DNA of 64,000 bases, from assembly GCA_021432635.1 (NCBI GenBank), contig MU270036.1:460182-524181 (forward strand). The letters run 5' to 3'. The DNA is from Thozetella sp. PMI_491 (Eukaryota > Ascomycota > Sordariomycetes > Chaetosphaeriales > Chaetosphaeriaceae). Every line of letters starts with the position of its first letter. Position 1 is the first letter of the stretch. Shown piece after piece: positions 10,691 to 21,728 of this stretch. The translations under genes and the position numbers were made by a program. The notes below the pieces were generated by a model, which did not search any database, was not told the DNA's origin, and saw only the letters and a program-made list of their open reading frames with translations.

Positions 10691-12407
10691 CTTTTGGACG
10701 TAACAAGATCCGATAGCTCCAAATGGTATTTTGACCCACTCGCACCGCCAATCGCACATGAATAAGGTGGTGTTGAACACCCCTCTCTAAGTGACACCAA
10801 TCCACTGAGAATCCTACCCTAGTGTAGGGGGTAGTAGACCCGGCCAATAACAAGTCTTGATAGCGCAGATTGCTACTGCTCATGTCTGATCCGTCATCAT
10901 GGATACTTGTCTTTGTCAGGCCTTGCCCTTGCTTTAGGCCTCTACAGATTATGACGCTATACCGGTCTTCCGATCATAAGCCAGGTCCGGTCACAACTCA
11001 GGGATATATATAATGACTCTATCTCCTGTAGCCGAAGCTGCCCTAGGTCTGGTAAGACTGCCGCAAACAACAATCGCTGGGAAGAGAATGAAATCACAGC
11101 GAAAAGTCGATTGCCGGTGACCACTGTTCCTGCCGAGACAGTGTCGACGGAGGTGAGAATCGCGACGGAAATAGCTACGACAGGCTACGATCAAGGGACC
11201 CATTTTTTGACTGGTGGGGGGTAGAATGTCTTGGCTTAGGTCACTAAGATTTCCCTAGCCTACAAACCTCTGGCCCCCATCAGCTCCTACATAGGCTTGG
11301 CATAAGCTAAAAGGTTCTATGATAAGGTTCGTGACTATGTTGAGATATCGGAGATACGGGAGTTACTACTACCGGTACCCTACTGTAACTACTGTAGACT
11401 CCATAGTAGAGAGGTGTAGGGATACCTTTCCCCACCCCTAACCTCCTCTATTTCCTTTAGCCCTGGTTCCCTTGCAGCGAGACGAGTGAACGGCACCACC
11501 AGCATTTACTGGCTGAAGTGCAAATAGGACAGTAACGCTAGATATCTGATTAGTATGGCAAACTATGTAGGGGGGCTGCGTAGTTTTGACTTTAAAGGTC
11601 ATATGGAGTAGAGCTATCTAGGATAAGCAAATAAGCGCATTTGGGTCACACAGCGGATGCTATGCCCGGAAGGTTAGGCACTGGGAATGAATCAAGCAAA
11701 TCGCACGGCAAAATTCTTAATCGAGTGCGTTGGCATCAAGTGTGACGCACTCGATATATGTATATGTATACAGTTGATGTTGCTAGCTCCTCCCTTAAAG
11801 TACTAGTAGTTGAATAATTGTTACAAAAATACTATAGTCCTTATAGTCGCCTACTGTACTGGGCGTAATTACAATAGAGGGTACGCAGTCATGCCTGTGC
11901 AACTGCCGCCCAGCAGAATCCCGCGTTGACATGACAACAGCATTCGGTATGCTGCATCGCCGAAGAGGTGTTAGTTGCCCCAAGCACCGGAGCTGCAGTC
12001 GAATGGCGTCATTGCGGCAATGGAAAACCCCCCACAGTGCCCTCGGGCGTTTCCAGCAACCTTGCAAGTTACCCACCATTCTCAAGCAGGTGATATGCCG
12101 ACTCGCGCTCGCCCTGGGTCTGTTGCGTCCTCGGCATAGCCTCTGTAATTTGCAACCCGGCGTCGAACCATTTTTAAGGTTAACGTACCCGGGATAGTAG
12201 TACGAGTCGGCCGCGTTGCCATCAGTGAGAAGGTATAACTGTACATGCTGGAATCGGGAAGATGTGGCGGTGTTCGGCTCAGCCTTGCCCCGCCACAGCC
12301 ACGTCTTCAGCTAGATTGAGGGGTTTTGAGAGGCTGCAGCAAACTTGCCATTTTCTTTCGATTTGGTGCACAAAACCTCGAGCCAGAAGTCGCCTGCCGG
12401 TGCGACC
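10691..12407. other. Gene-poor spacer, 1.7 kb
   Basis: Divergent intergenic region between the nucleoside hydrolase and the STAND gene. Short frames only. About 11.2-11.8 kb is AT-rich with many TAG/TAA-like words, the look of decayed repetitive DNA, but no element family could be assigned. Confidence 0.4.
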
Positions 12408-15400
12408 ATGGACCCCTTCTCTGCCATCGGCCTTGCCTCTAATGTTCTTGCCTTTGTTGACTTCGCCGGTCGCCTGGTCATGCATGGCGCTGAGGTTTAC
12501 ACCTCACCTAGCGGTGTGACCGAGCGGACCGCCGAGCTGGAGCGCGTCTACACTGATCTCGGCTTGTTCAGTTTGAAGCTGGAGGAGGAGAATGGCCGCT
12601 TCCGAGCGGGGTCTTCGTCCAAACGTTCCTTGGGTCAGCTGCTAGCTGATGCTGACGATTCGAGCGACGTCGCTAGCTGGGACCGCGCTTCGGCTCAAGC
12701 GGCGGCTCACATGCCGGCTTTAAAAGCCCTGGCATTAGATTGCAAGGCGCTCTGCGACCAGCTCCTTGCAATACTAGGAAAGCTAAAAGTCGACGAAGGC
12801 CAATGGCGGGCCTTGCGAAGCTTCAAAGTCGCTCTGAGGGCGGTGTGGGACAAGAAGAAGATTGCCGAGCTAGAGGAGCGTATCGGGCGGTTCCGGGACA
12901 CAATTTCCGCCCATTTTCTCCCAATATTGACGTAAGTGTTCTCTTGAAAGGGATGGAAGGGTCAACTGGAGGGTCCATCTGAGGTTTGCGTACTGACCCG
13001 CCATGGCAGCGCCCAGCAGTCAATGCTGATGAAGGTAGTCGACGCTTTACGGCAGGAGAGCCATGAATTAAGAGCCGACCAGTCAGCCGGACTGGACCGC
13101 ATATTCACAAAGCTACACGATATTGAACAAAGAATTCTATCCGGTCGAGAGCCCGAGGATGACAAAATTACTTTGCTCTCAGATGGAATGTCAGCCATGG
13201 TTCTCACAGAGGAGGCCTTGTGGGATGTAGCCAAGACCCAGATGATCTTACGGAGTCTCAACTTTAATAGCCGGCCGGTCCGCCATGATAACATACCCGA
13301 GGCGCACGTCCATACCTTTCGCTGGGCCCTTGAACTCGGCCGTGACCTGCAACACGACATTCCGGGCGCCGATGGTGACTGCGTGGATATAGACAGCGAC
13401 GACTCTAGTACAGAAAGCAGTGTGTCAGAATCTCATTGCCAGAGTTCCTCTTCCGCACAGCTTGCGGCAGGAGCCTTGTTCAACACTTGGCTTCGAGAAG
13501 GTGACGGCTTCTTCTGGATTTCTGGCAAAGCCGGATCGGGCAAGTCGACTCTTCTGAAGCTCATCGCGAACAACGCGGAGACCAGATCCAGACTCAGAGA
13601 ATGGGCTGGGTCCATGGACCTTGTAGTTGCAAGCCACTACTTTTGGAGCGCTGGAACCCCGATGCAAAAGTCCGAGGAAGGACTGCTTCGGAGTCTTCTC
13701 TTCGACATATTTCGAGCCTACCCTTCCCTGATCTCTCGGTCGTGTCCTGATCTCTGGTCTGATAGCGATGCGAAGAGAACTGCAGCCGATATAGAATGGA
13801 CTACCCGCGCTCTGCGCGGCGCGCTGCAGGCTATCGCCTCTTACTCAGACACGCCAGTGCGATACTGCTTCTTCATCGATGGAATCGACGAATTTGCGGG
13901 GGACCACTACGAGATCAGCACGACGCTAAAGGCGCTCTCTAGCTCGCGAAACATCAAGCTTTGTCTATCGGGTCGCCCCTGGAACATCTTCGAAGACTTC
14001 TTTGGCCAAGATGCCTCCCGAAAGTTCTATGTCCACGACCTCACATTCGGAGACATCCGTGCGTTCACCACGAGCCGTCTGACGGAGCATGGGCGATGGA
14101 ACCTAGTAGCCCACCTCAACCAAACGGAAAAGGATGCCCTCATTGACGAGGTTACCAGCAAGGCAAAGGGTGTATTCCTCTGGGTTTTCCTGGTAACACG
14201 GTCTCTGCGCGAGGGTCTCACAAACGGCGACACCATGTCAGACTTGCGCGAGAGACTTCGCTCTCTCCCGCAAGACCTCGAGAGCTTGTTCCGACACATG
14301 CTCAACCTCATTGACCCAATATACTCCGCAAAGGCTGCCCATACGCTCCGCATTGCTGTCGATGCCGAACAGCCGCTGCACTTCAGAATATACATTATTC
14401 TAGACGACCTCTCGACGGACCCTAAATTCGCATTGAGACCGGCCGACGGAGCCATGAGACCTTCGGAGTGGGATCAGCAGAGGGACTTGTGCAGAAGGCA
14501 AATAAACGCGCGCTGTGGTGGCCTGATTGAGCTCAAAAAGGACTCGGTCGAATTCATACACCGCACTGTACGAGACTTCTTGCGCGGGCGCGAAATGAGC
14601 GACTACCTCGAGACCAAGAGCTATCCTGGCTTCTCAACCCGCCTTGCTACCCTCCGCGCGTATGTGGCTTATATAAAAAGAGACGTGATACCCACACCGT
14701 CAGCTTCATGGAGCACAGCGATAGATCAGGCGCTATTCTACGTCAAAGATGCACTCGAGGACGACTGCAACGACGCTTACATACATTTAAAGGAGATGGG
14801 GAATTCTGTTTTGGGCCACCACCGATCGTATTTCTACTTTCGGAAGAATATTCTTTACGGTGGATATGACAAATTTGTTTCACTGGTGATGGCGGGAAGT
14901 CCGTATTACTTCGAAGACGTACGGCCTCCTATCGACCAACTGCTCAGGGTCGAGCTGGACGAACAAAGACTTTCGCCTCCGCATGTTCGAATCGTCCAAA
15001 GTATCTACCCGGCAGACTTCGAAGCGATAAAGGAGAACATGGATGGCTTTCGCTGTTCTGCGTTTAGGAAATTGGCAGATCTCCTCTCCGAGATAGTAGA
15101 CAAGCCCAATAAGTACGAAGAGCCTCAGTACCCGGCACTAACTATCATATCTGACCTGATAGTCGACTGGGATGAGTTGGACGGGGCCTTTGTCAATAGC
15201 CCAGCCCAACCGGGAAACTACCCCGCAATATGGGCAGATTCGACGAGGGACATAGATTTGGGTTCCGTGGCGTCCAAGGTACGCGGGCAATTCTGGAGAG
15301 TTGCGGAGGCTGTAGTGCGCTATGGAAACCAGTTTGGGTGGGAGCTGGATCCTCTTGTGCCTGCACTGCAAGAGCTATTACCAAAAGCAAACCCCAACAG

Positions 15401-15503
15401 ATGCCGGGCACCCAGAAGGGCCAAGGAGATTTGGGGCTCCAAAGGGCGAAAACGGCCAGCCGAAGATGAGGCGTACGGGCCGCCTGCGAAGCAGCCAAAG
15501 TAG
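12408..15503 (+). CDS. NACHT-type STAND NTPase (NLR-like) without C-terminal repeats
   Basis: Two exons, 12408-12931 and 13010-15503, joined over a GTAAGT...CAG intron, give 1005 aa. The N-terminus MDPFSAIGLASNVLAFVDFA is the fungal STAND N-terminal domain, a helical signalling module. FWISGKAGSGKSTLLKL (Walker A, about 347-355) and YCFFIDGIDEF (Walker B, about 460) define the NACHT core, followed by KLCLSGRPWNIFEDFF. The chain then has winged-helix-like sequence (VEFIHRTVRDFLRG) and about 350 residues with no ankyrin, WD40 or TPR pattern. It ends with a basic stretch, GRKRPAEDEAYGPPAKQPK, resembling a nuclear localisation signal. ATG 12408 has a good context (GACCATGG). It probably acts as an intracellular switch in recognition or cell death. 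The ligand is unknown. Confidence 0.9.
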
Positions 15504-16567
15504 GAGAAAGAACTGGGAGAGTGGTAAGCCCTCATTATAAACACTGAGAGACGATCTAGCACCTTAAGTATTGGTCGGATAAGAACGACATGGGCTCGTC
15601 GACCTAGATGAGCTCTGCACGTGAGGTAGGAAGCAGTTCTAGGATGAGAGTCTGCATGCCTCGATTGGCCGCATTGGCAACGATTTTGCTGTGTATATAT
15701 TACTGGATTGCCGCTGTGCTTGGAGATGCTGGGCATAGCATCTGGAATGTAGATTACCACTATGTACATATACATATTGTGTGTGGCCCTAGCTTTGAAA
15801 CATGCCAAAGAATTTACAATACACACAGAAAGCCAGTATATGATGTGAGACTTCGTAGCTAATAACGCCTTGATGATAAAAGCAACGAAGAATGCTTGTG
15901 TCAGGGTATCGCTCTATGTTTCGAGAACCCTGGCAGTTGGCTTGGTGGAACCTGTTCCGAAAGACTAGCTAGGCCGCTGTTGATAATATTAGCGATATCG
16001 GCTTAGGAAGCACCGGTGGCCAGATTCTTGACCAACTTGCTCCGAAAGATGTTCTGGCCTACATTTGAAAACACGGTAGATGAGTCGGGCAGCCCAGGTG
16101 AAGATCTCGAGAACCTAAAAGGTGACTCCCCTGCCAAGAGGTTCACAACCCCTGAGCTTATAGCCAATCCTTGCTTAACTGGGATGCTAGATACCAATGG
16201 ACCATAGAATGCTCCGCTCAACTTTGCAAACGAGTCTTGACGTACCATCACTGGGCGCAAAACGATGAAGTCTGCTAGTAATCTAGGATGCACGGGTGGG
16301 CGCGCTGGCATTTAAAGGGGATCGATAGGTATGTAGGCTGAGCACAAGCAAATGTTATCCGGCGGCCCTTCGTGTCGATAGAGTGAATTCCTAATGAAAT
16401 CGGCAAGGAACACCTATAAGAGGAAACCTCGGTTGCTTAGCATACGAGAAGTTTACTTTTTGTGCATTGTATTAATATGAGGCTCATGGCGCTGATCTCT
16501 TCGTCCCCGCTTGACAGGCTCCTTACCACATTTCCAGAACAAACAACTAAGATCTCCAATCTCGAAC
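15504..16567. other. Intergenic, 1.1 kb
   Basis: No recognisable gene. A 102-codon minus-strand frame at 16003-16311 has no known domain. The right end is the promoter of the cysteine-rich peptide gene. Confidence 0.4.
16415..16422 (+). promoter_or_regulatory. TATA-like box
   Basis: TATAAGAG about 150 nt upstream of the start codon of the small secreted peptide gene, on the same strand. Confidence 0.35.
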
Positions 16568-16741
16568 ATGAAGCTTTCTATCGCTGTCATTTATGCCACC
16601 CTCGCCGTTGCTATGGCCTCCCATTGCAGCAGCACAGCTGGCTTTTACTGCCATGAGGGCAAGTGCTACTGCGAAGTCTGCAACAAGATCAGCGGTCTCT
16701 GCGATCATTCCGAGGTACCTCGTCTAAGCTGTTCCAACTAA
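16568..16741 (+). CDS. Small secreted cysteine-rich peptide (effector/antimicrobial-like)
   Basis: 57-aa peptide with no intron. MKLSIAVIYATLAVAMA is a clear signal peptide, with probable cleavage after AMA at residue 17. The mature part of about 40 residues holds seven cysteines (20, 28, 33, 35, 38, 45, 55), including the dense block CHEGKCYCEVC. The family is not recognised. Size, signal and cysteine content match secreted effectors or antimicrobial peptides of ascomycetes. The odd cysteine number leaves one unpaired or available for dimerisation. The context AACATGAAG is acceptable. An in-frame extension upstream to 16511 would bury the signal peptide, so I rejected it. It stands alone between the STAND gene and repeat-rich DNA. 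Confidence 0.75.
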   Translation: MKLSIAVIYATLAVAMASHCSSTAGFYCHEGKCYCEVCNKISGLCDHSEVPRLSCSN

Positions 16742-17194
16742 AGGGCCGAGTGGGTACACTGTGAAAACACTGAAAGTGTCGTCGCGGTTCTAATGGCATA
16801 AATAAATGATGCTGTAAGAATACTTCTGGCGCTCGGCATAATCGAAGCTTTTACTTGGGCTATCTCAGTTTGAGAGACGTTTGGTTTGACTTGGTTGAGG
16901 GATTGACAGGTGGGCAGACTAATACAGAATCGGATAACCTCTCCTCCCCGACCCCAAAAGTTCATAATAAAAAGCTAGGCTGTCCTTCGATAATAGGCCT
17001 GCACATCTATCGGTTTATTTCCGCTTGACTTCTGCATATTCTGAGAGTTGCTGGTTTTCTCAACCGAGCCGTCGAATAAGGGAAGCTAACTTGCTTGTCA
17101 CAAAAGAGGATAGCAATCACCCCAATATACAAGACGAATCTCGTCATTAAAGGTTTCCTATTTCATGGGTGGACCGGTGCTGCTGCTGCTTTAA

Positions 17195-17245
17195 CCTGTG
17201 CTTAGGGTGTGCTTGAGGTATGCTTGGGGTGTACCAGGTGTGCTG
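17195..17245 (+). repeat. Imperfect short tandem repeat, GTGTGCTTGAGGTATGC-like units
   Basis: Four to five imperfect units built on the pattern GTGCTTRGGGTRTGC, roughly 10-13 nt each. It lies beyond the 3' end of the tRNA-like head, seen on the minus strand. Confidence 0.55.
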
Positions 17246-17431
17246 ATTGTGGCGCAGTTAGGAACCTTATTTTGCCACTGCCACTATAATTGATGTGCTA
17301 CAAAACTAAATATGGACCAAGTTTATAGAGGTGCTATTTTAGACCCTATACAAATTATGTTGGATTGCCACGCCATCACATATAAAGCTCCCTATATAAA
17401 AGCTCCATACTAGAGATCCGTATATAAAGTA

Positions 17432-17512
17432 CTGACCTCAGTGGGAGTTGAACCCTCAACCTTACGGTTGCTTACAAGCCCCGTTACGACGGCTACCCAA
17501 CTAAGCCGTATG
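17432..17512 (-). repeat. tRNA-like sequence, probable SINE head or tRNA pseudogene
   Basis: On the minus strand CGGCTTAGTTGGGTAGCCG forms a perfect 4-bp D-arm and matches the Pol III A box. About 40 nt later GGGTTCAACTCCC matches the B box and T-loop. Between them GGCTTGTAAGC resembles an anticodon loop with TGT in anticodon position. The 5' and 3' acceptor strands do not pair, so it is unlikely to be a working tRNA gene. A tRNA-derived SINE or an old tRNA pseudogene fits best. Confidence 0.6.
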
Positions 17513-18705
17513 CACGTATCCGTACCATACCTTGCTATCCATTAGCCTCGACCGTAGCCAAACCTATATAGTTGACCACATCCCTAAACATGTGGGCATA
17601 TGGTCAAGTACGCATGCTGTTCCAATATAATACGCTACGTTCCATTTGCTCGTTCCCATACTATTTACGCTTGTGCTCCCAAATCTCGATCAATCCTTAC
17701 GCCTTGACCATCATTGTGATTCTGGCAATCAGCTCATTGCAACGAGCTATATTTTACCCTCGTACGGCCACAATTGACCCCACAATCGAGCAGTTTCGCT
17801 CCCTGCTTGATATCCTCATACGGATCCCCGTACGAAGCTCTCGTCGACGATCCAGTCCTCCCTGCGATCCACCAGACCTTACGACGTTAGATTGCTAGCA
17901 TTAAGGCTGTAACAGAGACTGATCCTTAAGGTCCTCAAGTATAAGGTCTTTAGGGATCCTACTTATATAGGTGAGGGGCTTTCCTCCTGGATCTAGTCCT
18001 GACTCGGCCCCAAATCCCCTGTGTTTCCTGCCTGACTCCTAGGCCGGTTGCAGCATATGCTGGAGTCATACTGGCGGTTCTCCCTTACTCGTGAAGCCGC
18101 GTGCCTGTTCCCGTGATTGGTATCTTTGTATATAGTTCTTAATAACTGCCCACGCTTCTCCTTGGGTTGCCATGTTTAATCTGTGCCCGGTTTCCTTTTT
18201 ATTTTTATTTTCCGATAGACTGTTTCATGTTGACCATACGCGAGATGGCATTGAACGGTTCTTCCTCGGGGGTTTGCCTTATATATCGATTCAGACTGTA
18301 AATATCCGAGGGAGCCACGCCACTGTCGAGGTTCTTTTTGGTAGCGCCGCATGACATTGTTCCCCTGGGTCGATCGACAGTGATGAAGGTATTCAAGGAG
18401 AGCGAAGCGGTACTTCTATTTCGATCGCACCGCCCTGAGGTCTGGGTGTCAAGTTTGCTGGTACCCATGCCACCGGAAGAGGCCATCTTGACAATTGTAT
18501 AGCGCTGAGAAAACTCGTGAAATCAGTGCTTTGTAGACGACTTGGTTTGCCCAAGCTGGCAATAATAAAATGTCCGGACAGGAAGTCAAGCGTCTCTAGT
18601 CCGGTGATGATGTCGAAGGTACGCTGATGGTAGACTTATATAAATTATATTGTGGTCACAAGCAGCTTCTACGGCATCCGTTCTAATGTAGCTTATTTGC
18701 TCTCA

Positions 18706-19217
18706 TTTTTGCGCCGGCGGGGCGTGGAAGTGTGAAAAACCCGGCGCGATGGATAAGCCAACAGGTAGCCAATGAGTCTTTTTGCGCCGGCCATCCCAGC
18801 GCACTTCGCCTCGCATCTGACATGGGCGCGCAAAAATGATGAGTGTCCAGGTTCAATGCGTGTCATTATATACCTATTCATATGGAATTTGCGAGGCAAG
18901 TCGCATGAAGAAAACTTGTGGTTCGAGATGTGAGGCTTTAGGTTTACGAAATTGTTTCTTGGCCAAGTACACTTATCTTAAGGTGGTAGGTGTGGCTGCA
19001 GCTGAAGACGTGGGATTAAGCATTGACCTGCACTCCTATTGGCTTGGTATCTTGGGTCGCGAGGCATGGACTTTCTGCACGCAAATAATCAAGCTGCCTC
19101 TGCGAAGTATCGGAAGACCAGGCAGACCGCCGAGGCAATCGCGAATTTTTGCGCAAGACCTACAGGTCGACGATGGCGCACCATGACAAGATTTGATTGG
19201 CCTTTTCTTTTTTGCGC
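18706..19217. repeat. Cluster of five TTTTTGCGC motifs
   Basis: TTTTTGCGC occurs on the plus strand at 18706, 18779, 19146 and 19209, and on the minus strand at 18828-18836. The first two share the longer word TTTTTGCGCCGGC. Between them GCGCCGG (18711) faces CCGGCGC (about 18741), giving an inverted repeat. The cluster ends about 320 nt upstream of the AT-hook/ankyrin gene. Confidence 0.65.
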
Positions 19218-19534
19218 CCCAGGATCTGGTTTGTTGTCAGCTACGGCACAGCAGGTGGCTTTAACTAAATTCGGCCTATCACACCGCCGTGCAGATGCCT
19301 CACCAAAATTTGAATCTTTTCCCGAGTCGACATGTACGGTTCGCGCACCGCTATGCCGCCCATTAAACTATCCCAACACTCCCAGCGATTAGCTTTGGCT
19401 CGAATCCCGCGAGCTCTCCAGAGGCTCAACCTCTTCGCACGCCATTCAGGGCGTTTTCTGTCTCCATTCCCTCAGCAGCCGCTTTTCACTTATTCTTTCT
19501 AATAGTTGAATGCCTCTCCTTTAGCTCAGCTGCC

Positions 19535-21728
19535 ATGGCAACAAGCTTCGACCAAGACGCAAGGCAGATCGCCTATCGTCAGTCAGTTGTATCTACCGAC
19601 TCGGGAGCGTCAGAATTATGCCGAAGTCGATTGACCAGCACACAATCAACCCGGCGGCCCCGAGGTCGTCCCCCGAAGGCTCGACAGGTCTGGCAACGGC
19701 CCAACATCCAGCGAAGTTTGGTTCGCCTCTATCTTTACACTGCAGAATCGACCCTAAGCACTGGAAAGATGGTGGACCTACTCGCAGGGCTCACACAGTC
19801 AGATGGAGCGATACCAGGGTATATAGTGCCGCGGACATGCCTTGTGCTTTCCCGAGAGCGTTGAAGTGGCTAACAGTAGTATATCGCTTAGTCAGAGAGA
19901 CAGCAAACCGGTTGTGCATATCAGATCTATGCAATATGAGCTCAAGTCCTTGCTATCTCGCGGTTACCATGGTCTCCGACCCCGGAGCCGCGAGGAGGCA
20001 AGACGAAGAGTTGAGGGCTTGCGCTCTGTTCGAGCAGGCCGGATCGGCAAATCGCGTCTTACGAGTCGACCCCAGACCCGTCAGAATGATGCTGAGGCAG
20101 TTTCTGTGGTCGAGAACAACAGTGAAATGGACCAATCGCGAACCTTGTCTGCGGGTCGGCATAGTATAGAGACCCCAAGATCTAGCATTGACACCACAAG
20201 CCTTCAACAACTGGATCACAAATCGGTACGACTATCATGGGTCCGTGAAAGGCTGACCAGATCGTCGAGCGATCGCCCACCATCATCCGTGATTCTTGAG
20301 ATCCGCAGTCTCCTCAGTGCCCAGTCAATTCGGAGCTCCCTGTTCTCACAACGGGCTGGAACAACAAGTCACACAGCAAAAGTTTGGCGAGTTCCGGCGC
20401 TACCAAGAGACCAGCTAGGCAAGACCGAAGGCCTTGTGTCAAATCCACCTATAAAAAACGTGGATGCCGACCATGTGCATAACAACCGGCTTATAAGACT
20501 CTGCTGCAAACATCATTACGTTTGCTTGCACCAAAGGATGTCTGGGATCTGTCAACATGTCGTCGAGCAGGCTGATCTCTCGCCATCCGTCTATTTCCAG
20601 GAAATAACGGATGACGAGCTTTCTATCAGACATGGCCGGGATATTTGGAACCAAACCATTCTACACTTGTTCGTTCGCTGGGCTCCTCACAACCCGCATT
20701 TCCTGTCGATGTTAATATACCTTATTTCCCGAGCAGACCCGCGTCTGCTCAACGTACGTAACCTGGACGGCGACACATTTATGCATCTCTTGGCGTACAG
20801 GATCTCTCGACCCGAGGCACGCTTATACTGGTGGTCTTCCCCCAGTATTGTGGTCCTCGTCAGCTTAGCACACTCGCGCGGCTACAAAGCACAACTACGC
20901 AACTCAGCAGGGCTAAATTTCCTTGCGTGTCTTCTTCCGAGCAGCTCCCCCGGAGACAATCTCGAGAGTGGATATTATCCTGGGATTGTCGTGGTCTTGA
21001 ACGCTATTGCCCCTCCGGGGAGCAAAGAAAGCTTCCCAATAGACGACTTCCTGAGCTTATCCCTGTCCACTCGAACACCGGAAGGCGGTTTGGTAGCAAA
21101 ACGAGTATCGGATTTTCTTTCCAACCAGGAGCAGATACTCCGGCTGCATCAGAAAGTTTTGCCGTACTCCTACTCGAATTATTACACCTTAACAAAGTCG
21201 ACCCTACAAAAATATTCTTGCTGGTCTAGTAATTCCTCAACGTACGAACCCGCGGATTGGCGCATCATCGGTCCAGCCACCAGCCCCAGAAGCATACAAG
21301 CGGCTCTCGAAAGGGGGGAAGACCCCAACAGCTACAACGAGTTACACCAAACAATGCTTATGAGCATTATGGAGAAGATGCGCGCAAAAGTGCTCGGTGA
21401 AGAGGAGGGCGAGCTTATAATAGAAATTCTCCTTGATTACGGGGCGGATGTTAGGCTACGAGACCCTGACGGGAACACAGCCTTACACTACGCCGTGAGG
21501 GCCCAGCTTCCTATCGTAGTGAACAGCCTGATAAATGCTGGAATCGACATAATGTCAAAAAACGTCAGGGATGTTTCCGCAGCAGACCTCGCGGCGAAGC
21601 AATATGAGATGGCGCGACCTGGAGTCGCTGGAGCTGGCCCCGCGTATGGCAAATCGCAAAGCGTGCTTGTGAGACTTTTTGACATTGGATTTCGACGAAC
21701 TAATAGGGTGATATCTTCAGAAGTATAG
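19535..21728 (+). CDS. AT-hook / HTH-like N-terminus with C-terminal ankyrin repeats
   Basis: Two exons, 19535-19818 and 19877-21728, joined in frame by a GTATAT...CAG intron, give 711 aa. RRPRGRPPKARQ (about 41-52) is an AT-hook. The segments VRLYLYTAESTLSTGKMVDLL and HIRSMQYELKSLLSRGYHGL look like a small helix-turn-helix module of the kind found at the start of fungal Clr5-like ankyrin proteins. A Ser/Arg-rich linker follows. The rest has degenerate repeats (GRDIWNQTILHLFVRWA, GDTFMHLLA) and one clear ankyrin unit, LLDYGADVRLRDPDGNTALHYAV, near 565-590. It is probably nuclear and DNA-binding. A regulatory role is inferred from the domains only. It lies about 2.2 kb upstream of the ABCC gene on the same strand and could regulate the metabolite locus. 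Confidence 0.8.

Larger units (their letters stand above)
16742..19534. other. Repeat-rich spacer, 2.8 kb
   Basis: Holds the short tandem repeat and tRNA-like unit described separately (17.19-17.52 kb), a degenerate 108-codon frame at 17572-17898 without a domain, and the TTTTTGCGC cluster at 18.7-19.2 kb. The last 150 nt before 19535 are pyrimidine-rich, as in many fungal core promoters. Confidence 0.5.

Noticed and set aside
10607-10780. N-terminal extension of the nucleoside hydrolase
   Set aside because: It would precede a good signal peptide and contains the TATA-like box.
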